Below, one piece after another: positions 7,374 to 15,831 of a stretch of 59,351 nt of DNA. Origin of the DNA: Chitinophagales bacterium (lineage in GTDB: Bacteria; Bacteroidota; Bacteroidia; Chitinophagales; Saprospiraceae); assembly GCA_013298845.1 (NCBI GenBank), contig JAAFJN010000033.1, positions 1-59,351 on the forward strand, written 5' to 3'. The position numbers and the translations under genes were made by a program. How positions within the stretch are numbered: position 1 is the first letter of the stretch; each line of letters starts with the position of its first letter. Below the pieces are notes generated by a model, which had not been told where the DNA came from, searched no databases, and was given only the letters and a program-made list of their open reading frames with translations.

Positions 7374-7447
7374 TTCTGCGGCAATTCTTTAATCGCCACT
7401 TTTAATGATACAAAAGTGCGGCGTGTCACAAACTCTTGCAAAGACAT
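7337..7447 (-). CDS. Possible 36-aa small protein (weak)
   Basis: An ATG frame on the minus strand starts MSLQEFVTRRTFVSLKVAIK and stops inside the hairpin at 7309-7343. The composition is plausible (basic, amphipathic), and the frame covers the conserved motif shared with 7176-7194. The first motif copy has only a short, broken frame, so this may be a decayed duplicate or chance. I recognise no family. Confidence 0.2.
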   Translation of the reverse strand: MSLQEFVTRRTFVSLKVAIKELPQKNVHGIIQFQTI

Positions 7448-7582
7448 TTTTTTGCTGTTGTGAATTTTTTTTTGTAAATTTTTTGTGTAAAAAATTGATA
7501 ATCAAGTTCTTGCAAAAAAAAATGTGAACTATGAAAATTGTTTCTTGCCTTCTTTCTTCCTAAATTTTAACATTTGAGGCTT

Positions 7583-7613
7583 AAAAAGCCAGGTAACAAA
7601 ATGGCTTTTTTTT
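7583..7613 (+). terminator. Orphan terminator upstream of purD
   Basis: AAAAAGCCA (7583-7591) pairs with TGGCTTTTT (7602-7610), followed by more Ts. No annotated plus-strand gene ends before it. A 10-codon frame (MKIVSCLLSS, starting at 7530) precedes it by about 20 bases. Either it ends an unseen small RNA or it is an attenuator-like leader; the purD -7 element at 7642-7649 lies downstream of it. Confidence 0.6.
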
Positions 7614-7641
7614 GTTTGGCCGAAATATTCCGACTAAATCT

Positions 7642-7649
7642 TACCTTTG
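7642..7649 (+). promoter_or_regulatory. -7 element TACCTTTG for purD
   Basis: This perfect TAnnTTTG match has a TTTG about 20-25 bases upstream. It ends 7 bases before the ATG at 7657, implying a leaderless or nearly leaderless mRNA. Confidence 0.75.
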
Positions 7650-7656
7650 TGCCTTC

Positions 7657-8946
7657 ATGAGCAATACCATTACCCATCGTATTTTACTGCTTGGTTCGGG
7701 CGGCCGCGAACATGCCATTGCCCTTCAATTGAACAAAAGCAAAAAGTGTTCCCACTTATTTATTGGACCCGGAAATGCCGGTACGGCCACCTGCGGCGAA
7801 AATGTACCCCTTAATCCCCTGGATTTTGTGGAAGTACGCGATTTTGTGCTCCGCGAATCCATCACAATGGTGGTGGTTGGCCCCGAAGAACCGCTGGTAA
7901 AAGGTATTTGGGATTTTTTCCGCGCGGATGCAGCCCTGCAGCATGTGCTGCTCATCGGCCCGTCGGCGGCGGGGGCTATTTTGGAAGGAAGCAAAGCGTG
8001 GGCGAAGCAATTTATGCAACGTTACCACATTCCCACGGCCCAATACAAAGAGTTTACCGCCGCTACCTTATCCGATGGCTTGGCGTATTTAGCCAATCAT
8101 CCGTTGCCCATTGTATTAAAAGCCGATGGTTTGGCCGCCGGGAAGGGCGTTGTTATTTGTACGTCGGTAAAAGAAGCCCAACTGGAATTTTCGGAAATGT
8201 TAGGCGGTAAGTTTGGGGGCGCATCGGCTACTGTGGTGGTAGAGGCCTTCCTGAGCGGTATCGAATTTAGTGTTTTTGTGCTGACCGATGGCAAAAACTA
8301 CAAGATATTGCCGGAAGCCAAAGACTACAAACGCATTGGCGAAGGCGATACCGGGCCAAATACGGGCGGTATGGGGGCTGTAAGTCCCGTTCCCTTTGCG
8401 GATGCTGCCATGTGGAACAAAGTGGAAGAGCGTATCATTATCCCCACGGTGAACGGTTTGAAAAAAGAAAAAATCCCCTACGTTGGGTTTATCTTTTTTG
8501 GTTTGATTGTGGTAGAAGGCGAGCCATTTGTGATTGAATACAATTGCCGCATGGGCGACCCCGAAACTGAGGTGGTTATGCCCCGCTTAAAAAGTGATTT
8601 GGTGGCGCTGCTGCACGCCTGCGCTACGGGTAAACTCAAAAGAATGACGGTAAAACAAGATAAAAGAACCGCCACTACGGTAATGTTGGTGAGCAAAGGG
8701 TATCCCGGGACCTACGAAAAAGGGAAAGAAATTAGTGGGCTGGACGAAATAAAAGGAAGTATTGTGCTCCATGCAGGTACCAAAACCCAAGGCGATGCCG
8801 TTATTAGCAACGGAGGTCGGGTAATTGCAGTAACCTCTTTTGGTAAAGATATTCCCTCGGCATTGCGTAAGTCGTACCGAAATGCGCGCAAGATTAAATT
8901 CGATGGCCGGTATTTCCGCCGCGATATTGGCAAGGATTTGATGTAG
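7657..8946 (+). CDS. purD: Phosphoribosylamine-glycine ligase (GAR synthetase)
   Basis: 429 residues, standard for PurD. It joins glycine to phosphoribosylamine using ATP in de novo purine synthesis. Visible motifs: the N-terminal RILLLGSGGREHA, GPGNAGTAT, VVGPEEPL, the ATP-grasp loop KADGLAAGKGV, NTGGMGAVSP and the metal-site segment CRMGDPETEVV. The ATG at 7657 is chosen over a frame open from 7612 because the promoter overlaps the longer version and homologs start near the RILLLG motif. It stands alone, with no other pur gene nearby. Confidence 0.95.
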   Translation: MSNTITHRILLLGSGGREHAIALQLNKSKKCSHLFIGPGNAGTATCGENVPLNPLDFVEVRDFVLRESITMVVVGPEEPLVKGIWDFFRADAALQHVLLIGPSAAGAILEGSKAWAKQFMQRYHIPTAQYKEFTAATLSDGLAYLANHPLPIVLKADGLAAGKGVVICTSVKEAQLEFSEMLGGKFGGASATVVVEAFLSGIEFSVFVLTDGKNYKILPEAKDYKRIGEGDTGPNTGGMGAVSPVPFADAAMWNKVEERIIIPTVNGLKKEKIPYVGFIFFGLIVVEGEPFVIEYNCRMGDPETEVVMPRLKSDLVALLHACATGKLKRMTVKQDKRTATTVMLVSKGYPGTYEKGKEISGLDEIKGSIVLHAGTKTQGDAVISNGGRVIAVTSFGKDIPSALRKSYRNARKIKFDGRYFRRDIGKDLM

Positions 8947-9138
8947 GTTGCCTGGCAATCTGGTTATTTTTGTACATTTTGGCATTTTTCGCTGATTTTA
9001 ACACACCACTTCAAATTATACAGCGATATTTGTACGCCCTTATGCCCTCAAACCATTAATATGGCTAACCAGGCTGTACGACCTTTATTCGTATTTAAAT
9101 ATTACTCAACTACATAATTTTTTACAACCCTTTCTTTT

Positions 9139-12081
9139 ATGTTAAAATCGCTACTAACGAAAGGAATGATGATTGCTCTTTTGGCAGCATGTTCCTTACA
9201 AAGCAGCTTCGCTCAGGTATTCTGGAGTGAAGATTTTTCAAACCAGGCATCCTCTACGGCTAACTGGGTACACGGCGGCACCAACCCTGGTGCTGAAGTT
9301 TGGAAATGGACGAATGACCCTACCTTGCCAGCAGTTTACCCTGAGGCTAACTGGACAGGCGCTTTTGCACCAACTGCCGCTACCGGTTATTTCATGTTTG
9401 ACTCTGATACCAACGGCGACGGTAACACGCACGATGTCAGTCTGACAAATGTAAATGCCCCCATTAACTGCACGGGTAAATCTAACGTACACCTTACGTT
9501 CAACACCATGTACGCTACGTTTACAACGGCAGATAACCCACGAGTGGGTATCAGTACAGATGGTACTAACTTTACTTATTTGAGTGTTCCGGTACTCGAT
9601 GCGGTACCAGAAGCTAACGTTATTAGCACGGGTATTGACCTTGATATTTCTCAATATGCCGACAATCAGGCACAAGTTTGGATTCAGTTCCGTTACGAAG
9701 GTACCTGGGAATTGTTCTGGAAAGTGGATGATATTCAATTGACCGAAGTTCCGCCACAGGTATTTGACGTAACGTTCCGCGTAAACGCTTCTTTGATCAC
9801 GGTTGATCCTGCGGGTATGAAAATTGCCGGTTCTTTCACCAACTGGGCGGATGCCGATATGGTGAATCAAGGTAACGGTGTGTGGACGTACACGGCGCAA
9901 TTGACTGAAGGTGTTCAGGCGTTGTACAAGTTCAAAAACGGTCCAAACGGCTGGGAAGCCGGTCAGGCTGCTTGCGGCATTTCTGATGGTTTCGGTGGTT
10001 TTAACCGCGCTATTACCCCAACGGCGAGCGCAACATTAACCGCAGTATGTTTTGATGCGTGCACACCATGTAATGTTGCTGTTCCTTGCAACCTGAACCC
10101 GGACGCTATTATTTGCGACAACTTTGATTCGTACAACGTTGCTCAAAAACTTGGCCCACAATCTACTAACTGGACAACGTGGAGCGGTACTGAAGGTACC
10201 AACGAGGACGGTATCGTAAGCACCGAGCAGGCTTCTACCGCACCTAACTCTTTGAAAATCCTCAGCACCGCAGCCGCTGGTGGCCCACAAGACGTAGTAT
10301 TGGACCTCGGTGATAAAACGACCGGTAACTACGCTTTGAACTGGAAAATGTACGTTCCTGCGGGCAAACAAGCATACTACAATATCCAAAACGTAGTACC
10401 TATCGTTGCTGGTGACTGGAACTACGACGTTTATTTCGACGCTAACGGCGTTGGTCGCGTAGGTGTAGGCAGCCCATTAGTTTTGATGGGTACGTTTACT
10501 TACACTTATGGCACATGGTTCGATGTAAAACACACATTTGACCTCGACAACAATATCGGTACGCTGACAATCAACGGTACTACCATGAAATTCGCATTCC
10601 AGAGAAACCTGGGCGGTGTTGACTTTTACGGTGCCAATGCCAGCAACTTGTACTACGTTGATGACGTTGAATACATTGAACTGCCCGCAGCAACGAACAA
10701 TCTTGACGTTTGCGAAACAGCGGTTGACCTCACAGGTTCCCTCGGTAACTCTGCTTCGTTGATCACTACGCCAGTATCTGCTGGTCCGTTTGATATCACA
10801 AATGCTACGCTTGACCCAAGCGACCCAGCAACTGGTTTCGAGTGCCACTTTGATGGTGACCCACTTCAAGCCAGCCAATGGTTTACTTTTGCCGGTACAG
10901 GTGGTACTTATACCATTACTTCTACTGCTTGCGGCGGCAGTCCCGTTCCACTTAATGACATGCAGTTTGCATTATACACGGGTTCTTGCGGTGATTACAC
11001 CCCAATTGACTGCAACGATGATATTGATGCCGCCGCCAATCTTCTTAGTGCTACTTTGACCGTTGAAACAACACTTGGAGAAAACTACTACTTGTTGGTG
11101 GATTCTTACGCCGGTGAGGCAGGTACTTATTGCCTCGAAATTTCATCTGGTAATATCGTTGAGTGTGCAGCGGGTGAAGTTGGTCTTAACACAGTTTCTA
11201 ACGACGGTTTCGTTTGTTGGGGTGGTAACCTCGGCGACATTATGGTGTTCGACGCCGCCACGTACACTTTGCCAAATACCGGTGTATCTGGTCACCTTTG
11301 GTGTATCTCCGCTGAGCCATTGGATCCAAACGTATGGCCTGGCGACGTAGCCGGTATCGCATCTACTACTGCCAGCCAGTCTATTATTGCGGTTGGTTTG
11401 CCAAACGACGGCAGCGCGTTCCCTGCCGGTTCTTATTACCTTACATCTGTTGTATTGGGCGACGGTACTTTGATCAACTCTGGTCAGGTGCCACGTGTTT
11501 TCAATATTGACATCACCAATGGTTGCTTCTACGTAGGCGAATCTCAGTTAATTACTTTGGTTCCTGAACTCCAGCCGATCATTGCGTTTGCATCAGTTGA
11601 ACCAGGCACTGCTGCCGGTACCGTTAATATCCTGTTGGATGTAACGGGTGGTATCGGTGAAGCCGTGGGTGACCCATCATTGTACATCTTTGAATGGAGC
11701 AACGGTTCTGAAGATCAAAACCTCATTGGTGTTCCAGACGTACCGAACTACGAAGTAACGGTTTCTGACCCAACTGGCTGTACGGATTCTTTCGTAATTA
11801 GCAACGTAAGCACAACCGACCCGGCTTCTGTGAAGTCTTTGACGTTGACACCAAACCCAACTACCGGTTTGTTGAACCTGAACATGACGCTCGAGAAATC
11901 AGCCAACGTTCAAGTAGAAGTATTCAACGCACTTGGTCAGTTGATCGAAACTATTCAGGCTGGTAATACTGCTTCTTTGAGCCGTAACATTGACCTGAGC
12001 AGCGCCGCTACCGGTTTGTACACCGTACGCATCACCATGGACAACGATACTGCCGTGCGCCGTATCGCGGTTCAGCGCTAA
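9139..12081 (+). CDS. Large secreted protein with T9SS type A sorting domain
   Basis: 980 residues. Signal peptide 1-25 (cut after SSFA). The N-terminal 200 residues look like a MAM/jelly-roll module (WSEDFSNQ). Around 206-300 is a CBM20/48-like module (MKIAGSFTNWADADM with Trp and GVWTY), which in other proteins binds starch-like glucans. A further jelly-roll (FDSYNVAQKLG) follows, then calcium-type Asp-rich repeats and the C-terminal sorting domain (LTLTPNPTTGLLNLNM to the end). It is exported by T9SS and probably anchored or released at the surface. A 192-bp AT-rich region with no gene precedes it. Substrate unknown. Confidence 0.85.
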   Translation: MLKSLLTKGMMIALLAACSLQSSFAQVFWSEDFSNQASSTANWVHGGTNPGAEVWKWTNDPTLPAVYPEANWTGAFAPTAATGYFMFDSDTNGDGNTHDVSLTNVNAPINCTGKSNVHLTFNTMYATFTTADNPRVGISTDGTNFTYLSVPVLDAVPEANVISTGIDLDISQYADNQAQVWIQFRYEGTWELFWKVDDIQLTEVPPQVFDVTFRVNASLITVDPAGMKIAGSFTNWADADMVNQGNGVWTYTAQLTEGVQALYKFKNGPNGWEAGQAACGISDGFGGFNRAITPTASATLTAVCFDACTPCNVAVPCNLNPDAIICDNFDSYNVAQKLGPQSTNWTTWSGTEGTNEDGIVSTEQASTAPNSLKILSTAAAGGPQDVVLDLGDKTTGNYALNWKMYVPAGKQAYYNIQNVVPIVAGDWNYDVYFDANGVGRVGVGSPLVLMGTFTYTYGTWFDVKHTFDLDNNIGTLTINGTTMKFAFQRNLGGVDFYGANASNLYYVDDVEYIELPAATNNLDVCETAVDLTGSLGNSASLITTPVSAGPFDITNATLDPSDPATGFECHFDGDPLQASQWFTFAGTGGTYTITSTACGGSPVPLNDMQFALYTGSCGDYTPIDCNDDIDAAANLLSATLTVETTLGENYYLLVDSYAGEAGTYCLEISSGNIVECAAGEVGLNTVSNDGFVCWGGNLGDIMVFDAATYTLPNTGVSGHLWCISAEPLDPNVWPGDVAGIASTTASQSIIAVGLPNDGSAFPAGSYYLTSVVLGDGTLINSGQVPRVFNIDITNGCFYVGESQLITLVPELQPIIAFASVEPGTAAGTVNILLDVTGGIGEAVGDPSLYIFEWSNGSEDQNLIGVPDVPNYEVTVSDPTGCTDSFVISNVSTTDPASVKSLTLTPNPTTGLLNLNMTLEKSANVQVEVFNALGQLIETIQAGNTASLSRNIDLSSAATGLYTVRITMDNDTAVRRIAVQR

Positions 12082-12115
12082 TTCATAGGCTAATTTTTTA
12101 GCCCGCTTATTTTTG

Positions 12116-12174
12116 GCGGCTGTTACATACACAATTGAATTTTTTTCAAAAGTGTATGGAACAGCCGCTTTTTT
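12116..12174 (+). terminator. Rho-independent terminator
   Basis: GCGGCTGTT plus CATACAC (12116-12132) pairs with GTGTATG plus AACAGCCGC (12152-12168) with one small bulge, then six Ts. It ends the 980-aa gene. Confidence 0.85.
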
Positions 12175-12294
12175 ATTTGACCAAATTAAAAATATTTTTT
12201 TGTTGATAATCAATGAGTTAGGTGTTTGAAAATGATGAATCGGGCGAATATTAGGGAATGGTCGAAAAAAAATTTGCAAAAAATTACAAATGCC

Positions 12295-12304
12295 GGGAAC
12301 TTTG
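12295..12304 (+). promoter_or_regulatory. Possible ECF-type -35 element GGGAACTTTG
   Basis: The GGAACTT core equals the classic sigma-E-type -35 sequence and lies 72 bases upstream of the ECF sigma gene. It could be an autoregulated promoter. I do not see a decisive -10 partner. Confidence 0.3.
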
Positions 12305-12375
12305 CGGCCCCTAATGGTGGTTAATACCCACTGTCTGCCGAAAATTTCATTTCCGCAGTAAAATTACAGTCTGTA

Positions 12376-13056
12376 ATGGCTACAATATTCACACCAAACG
12401 ACGAGTTGGTTTTGCTTCAAAAAGAAAAACTCTTTGAACGAGAGTTGGTGCCACACCTGGACGCGGTGTACGCCTTTGCGAAGCATTTGACCAATGACGC
12501 AGAACGCGCCGAAGATTTGGCGCAGGAAACGTTCATGAAGGCCTGGCGCTTTCTGGAAAGTTACACCCCAGGCACAAATGCCAAGGCGTGGCTGTTCAGA
12601 ATCTGTAAAAACGTTTTCATTAACGACTACCGCTCCAATGCGCGCCAACCTCGGAAAGTGGACTTCGAAGATTTCGTAGTGTACCACAACGAAGACGAAG
12701 CCGCCGCGCCACGTTACCTCAACTTGCGCGAAGAAATGGGTGATTACGAACTCGGTGATGAAGTAACTACCGCGATCGAGTCTTTACCCGCCGTCTTCCG
12801 CGAAGTACTTTTACTTGATTTGGATGATTTCTCCTACGAGGAAATGGCCAAATTGGTAGATGTGCCCATCGGAACGGTTCGTTCCCGCTTGCACCGTGCC
12901 CGTAACCTCATGGCCGATAAACTGCGCGGATACGCCAGTGATTTCGGATATGGCGCCCAGGACAACGATGCTAATTCCGCAAGCGAAACGGCGACCTCCG
13001 TCGAGAGTATTCCCGGCGAGGTCGCCGCTCCCTCAGCAGCAGCAAATTCAATATAA
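12376..13056 (+). CDS. ECF RNA polymerase sigma factor
   Basis: 226 residues. Region 2 is seen in DAVYAFAKHLTNDAERAEDL and AQETFMKAWRFL, with the -10 recognition segment AWLFRICKNVFINDYR. Region 4 is IESLPAVFREVLLLDLDDF, then YEEMAKLVDVPIGTVRSRL (HTH). After region 4 there is an unusual 45-residue tail rich in Ala, Ser and Asp. No conventional anti-sigma gene (zinc finger plus transmembrane segment) follows; a 93-aa soluble protein does. A strong hairpin lies between the two. Target regulon unknown. Confidence 0.93.
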   Translation: MATIFTPNDELVLLQKEKLFERELVPHLDAVYAFAKHLTNDAERAEDLAQETFMKAWRFLESYTPGTNAKAWLFRICKNVFINDYRSNARQPRKVDFEDFVVYHNEDEAAAPRYLNLREEMGDYELGDEVTTAIESLPAVFREVLLLDLDDFSYEEMAKLVDVPIGTVRSRLHRARNLMADKLRGYASDFGYGAQDNDANSASETATSVESIPGEVAAPSAAANSI

Positions 13057-13071
13057 ATATTATTAACCCAC

Positions 13072-13117
13072 GGGGGTTATCAGTCGCCCTTTGAGGCCCT
13101 GATAACCCCCAATTTTA
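13072..13117 (+). terminator. Hairpin with 12-bp perfect stem
   Basis: GGGGGTTATCAG (13072-13083) pairs with CTGATAACCCCC (13099-13110), followed by AATTTTA. It may end or attenuate transcription between the sigma factor and the 93-aa gene. Confidence 0.7.
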
Positions 13118-13147
13118 CTACTCACAATTCAAAAATTTATCTGCAAT

Positions 13148-13429
13148 ATGAAGAGTTCAATTAAAGGTGCTGGCAAAAATGTTACGGCGCATATAGCAGA
13201 ACAGGACACACTCCCGCAAAATGTGTTTCAACCTCGCAATTCATCTGATAAGTCCAATCGTTATTGGCAATTACCCTCCGACCCTACCGATCCTACACCC
13301 GATGATGTGTGTTCCGCCGAAGAAGATTTTAGAATGTTGTTAAAGTCAAAAATGAAATCAGAAAAAGCACCCGCTCACCTGTTGCAGAAAATCAGGCATT
13401 CCATTTACCAATTAGAAATGAAAGGTTAA
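13148..13429 (+). CDS. Small soluble protein downstream of ECF sigma factor
   Basis: 93 residues with no signal or membrane segment. The N-terminal half is polar and disordered-looking. The C-terminus (EEDFRMLLKSKM, then APAHLLQKIRHSIYQLE) resembles the tail of RsrA-type anti-sigma factors, where a PxxLxxKI helix ends the protein, but the HxxxCxxC zinc site is missing. It may be a reduced anti-sigma or a sigma-binding protein (inference). Otherwise unrecognised. Confidence 0.6.
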   Translation: MKSSIKGAGKNVTAHIAEQDTLPQNVFQPRNSSDKSNRYWQLPSDPTDPTPDDVCSAEEDFRMLLKSKMKSEKAPAHLLQKIRHSIYQLEMKG

Positions 13430-13480
13430 TCATTTCCGTTTCCACCAAGAATTACAGTTTTTGTTTCCGATATTTGCGGC

Positions 13481-14485
13481 ATGTCTTTTCTGGCAACCGA
13501 TAATAACGGCGAACTCACCGCACAGATCACCCGATTACTTCGGGATGAGTCTAACGACAATATACCCCTCCTGCTCGAAATGATCGAAGGCGGAGGGGTA
13601 AATCGTCGCATCATTGGATACCTCTTTGGTATCTCTGTTTTTCACCCTCTAAAGGCTGTCGCCGATAAGGCCCGTACCCTCCTGCGCTTACACGCCGGTA
13701 CCGAAACCCTGCGACAAGCCGAAAAATTAAAAGAAGGCGCCGCCTACCACTACAACGAGGCCGAATACCTCGGTAAGTACCGAAACCCGGAGTTTGATAT
13801 CTTCGATTTTATACTCGCCAATAAAATGTGCCTCTGGCACCGCTCGGCGGGCAACAGAAGCCCTTACTCCGATATTGCGCACCGAACCCTCAACCTCGCC
13901 AATTACCCCGAACACCTTTTCTCCGACGGCCTCATGACCCTCGGTTTTATCCGGTACATTACGCTGCCTTCCAACCGCAATTTTGACCTGGACGCGGCCA
14001 TTCCGCTGCTGCTCGAATTGCCGCTGGAGCACGTCTATCTCGAAAACCTGAAACTGCACCAGTTTCCTTCGGGGTTATTTGCCTTGCCGCGCCTCAAATT
14101 ATTATCCATTCGCAAGGGCACGTACCGCCCGCGCGAGCCGATGGTGGTGCCTGAAGGGGTTAATAATGGCTCGGCTACCCTCGAAAAATTAGACATTGAA
14201 GGGTATCCCATTGCGCAGACCGGGGCTTTAGGCCCGTTTCCCGCCTTGGTGGAAGCCGATATTACCCGCTGTAACCTCGATTCGATTGATTTTTTGTCGG
14301 ATTCCAAGCGGCTGAGCAAACTCAACCTGAAAAATAATTTATTGACCGAATTACCCGCTTTTTTGGGGCAATTTAGTCAGTTAACCTGGCTCGATTTGAG
14401 CCATAACCCTTTTAAACAAATTAACCTCGACCTTTCAGAACTGTACCTGCTGGAGCATCTGGAACTGAAATGGGCCAAAAACTGA
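13481..14485 (+). CDS. Leucine-rich-repeat protein
   Basis: 334 residues. The first 100 residues are helical and resemble HEAT-type pairs (QITRLLRDES, IPLLLEMIEGG). From about 165 on, leucine-rich repeats are visible, e.g. LEHVYLENLKLHQFPSGLF, LEKLDIEGYPI, LSKLNLKNNLLTELP and LTWLDLSHNPF. There is no signal peptide, so it is a cytoplasmic protein-binding scaffold. A TATTTG sequence ends 4 bases before the ATG, so a leaderless mRNA is possible. It overlaps or abuts the following DUF4230 gene. Confidence 0.85.
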   Translation: MSFLATDNNGELTAQITRLLRDESNDNIPLLLEMIEGGGVNRRIIGYLFGISVFHPLKAVADKARTLLRLHAGTETLRQAEKLKEGAAYHYNEAEYLGKYRNPEFDIFDFILANKMCLWHRSAGNRSPYSDIAHRTLNLANYPEHLFSDGLMTLGFIRYITLPSNRNFDLDAAIPLLLELPLEHVYLENLKLHQFPSGLFALPRLKLLSIRKGTYRPREPMVVPEGVNNGSATLEKLDIEGYPIAQTGALGPFPALVEADITRCNLDSIDFLSDSKRLSKLNLKNNLLTELPAFLGQFSQLTWLDLSHNPFKQINLDLSELYLLEHLELKWAKN

Positions 14486-14493
14486 CAACTGTC

Positions 14494-15078
14494 ATGACAA
14501 ACCGATTCACGCTGGCGGCGGCCATTCTTTTTATTTTTTGTTTGGGCGGCGGTGCCGGATGGTATTTTTTTGCACCCAAATCTCAACCCGTAGAGGAAGC
14601 CCAGGTCATGTTGGAGCGCATCCGGACGGTGATGAAATTGGTCACCGTGGAGGGCCAGTACTCCGAGTTGTTTACCCACAACGACTACAACGGTGCGTTT
14701 TCGTTTTTTTGGGAGAAAAAAATGCTCATCCGGGTGTCGGCCACGGTTTCGGCGGGTTATGACCTCGAAAAAGTAAAAATTGAAGCCGACGCGGCCAATA
14801 AAAAAATCAAAATTGGTCCCCTGCCCAAAGCCACCATCATCAGTATTGACGATAAAGTGGATTATTACGATATTTCGGAGGGAATTTTTACGTCATTTTC
14901 GCCGCAGGACTACACCCGTATCAACGAGCGGGTAGAACAAATTATCCGCGAAAAAGCCACTACTTCCCTCTTGCCCACTGCCGAAGCACAGGGCCAAAAA
15001 ACCTTTGATTTGCTGCGGGCAATGGTGGAAAGCGCCGGTTGGCAGTTGGAGTTAGTGGGTGGCGGTATGGGGGGGTAA
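14494..15078 (+). CDS. DUF4230 family membrane-anchored protein
   Basis: 194 residues from MTNRFTLAAAILFIFC; an in-frame ATG at 14470 would overlap the LRR gene by 16 bases. One N-terminal transmembrane segment (about 6-26) leads to an extracytoplasmic domain with the DUF4230 pattern: VEGQYSELFTHND, then KKMLIRVSATVSAGYDLEKV, KIKIGPLPKATI, and a C-terminal helix with FDLLRAMVESAGW. Function unknown. It is translationally coupled to the LRR gene. Confidence 0.8.
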   Translation: MTNRFTLAAAILFIFCLGGGAGWYFFAPKSQPVEEAQVMLERIRTVMKLVTVEGQYSELFTHNDYNGAFSFFWEKKMLIRVSATVSAGYDLEKVKIEADAANKKIKIGPLPKATIISIDDKVDYYDISEGIFTSFSPQDYTRINERVEQIIREKATTSLLPTAEAQGQKTFDLLRAMVESAGWQLELVGGGMGG

Positions 15079-15119
15079 ATATTTGCTCTTAATAATGCGA
15101 TATATATGAAATAATCTCG

Positions 15120-15127
15120 TATTTTTG
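15120..15127 (+). promoter_or_regulatory. -7 element TATTTTTG for the DUF433/DUF5615 pair
   Basis: This TAnnTTTG match lies 20 bases upstream of the ATG at 15148. Confidence 0.65.
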
Positions 15128-15147
15128 CAGCATAATTAAATCGACCA

Positions 15148-15831
15148 ATGATAAAATTCACAAATCATCCAACAATTGGGTACGGGGTTTACACGGTTTC
15201 GGAGGCCGCAGCACTTTTGAGTCTGCCCACCGGAAAAGTACGCTATTGGTTAAACAAGTTCTGGGATGAGCGTTTACAAAGTGATTCTTCTTTAAAATAT
15301 TCTTGGGGAGAAGGGCGTGAGAAAGCCGTGAATTTTTACACACTGATTGAATTTTTTATTTTTTATCACCTGCGAAAAAGCGGCATTCCGGTTTCCAAAA
15401 TTCTCAAATCTCACCAATTTCTAGCAAAAGAATTCAATATTGCTTATCCATTTGCGGTTTACAAAATGATGACTGACGGAAAATCCATCCTGTTTTCTGT
15501 CGATCAGGGCGAAAGCATTGCATCTGCTGACAAAAAACTCCAGTATAATATTCCAGGTATTATTAAGGATTTTGTGCAGAAAATTGAGTTTGAAAAAGGC
15601 AGTGATCTGGCGGAGCGTTTTTTTCCCGACGGTAAGCAGAGTGCTGTGGTTGTAGACCCTAAGCATCAATTGGGGCAACCGGTGATTAATGGCACTAATA
15701 TTTTGGCCCGAAGTATTTATTCGTTACACAAAGGTGGCGAAACGACCGATTTTATTGCTACTTTGTACCAACTTAACCCCAAGCAGGTACACGATGCCAT
15801 CGCGTTTTACAAGAAAGCAGAAGCGGCATGA
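15148..15831 (+). CDS. Antitoxin-like protein: MerR-type HTH plus DUF433
   Basis: 227 residues. The N-terminus YTVSEAAALLSLPTGKVRYW is a MerR-like winged-helix start, and FYTLIEFFIFYHLRKSGIPV continues that domain. The C-terminal 60 residues (GQPVINGTNILARSIYSL, then DFIATLYQLNPKQVHDAI) have the DUF433 pattern. DUF433 proteins are commonly found as antitoxin partners of PIN-like toxins. The stop overlaps the start of the next gene (ATGA), typical of toxin-antitoxin coupling. It probably represses its own promoter (inference). Confidence 0.8.
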   Translation: MIKFTNHPTIGYGVYTVSEAAALLSLPTGKVRYWLNKFWDERLQSDSSLKYSWGEGREKAVNFYTLIEFFIFYHLRKSGIPVSKILKSHQFLAKEFNIAYPFAVYKMMTDGKSILFSVDQGESIASADKKLQYNIPGIIKDFVQKIEFEKGSDLAERFFPDGKQSAVVVDPKHQLGQPVINGTNILARSIYSLHKGGETTDFIATLYQLNPKQVHDAIAFYKKAEAA

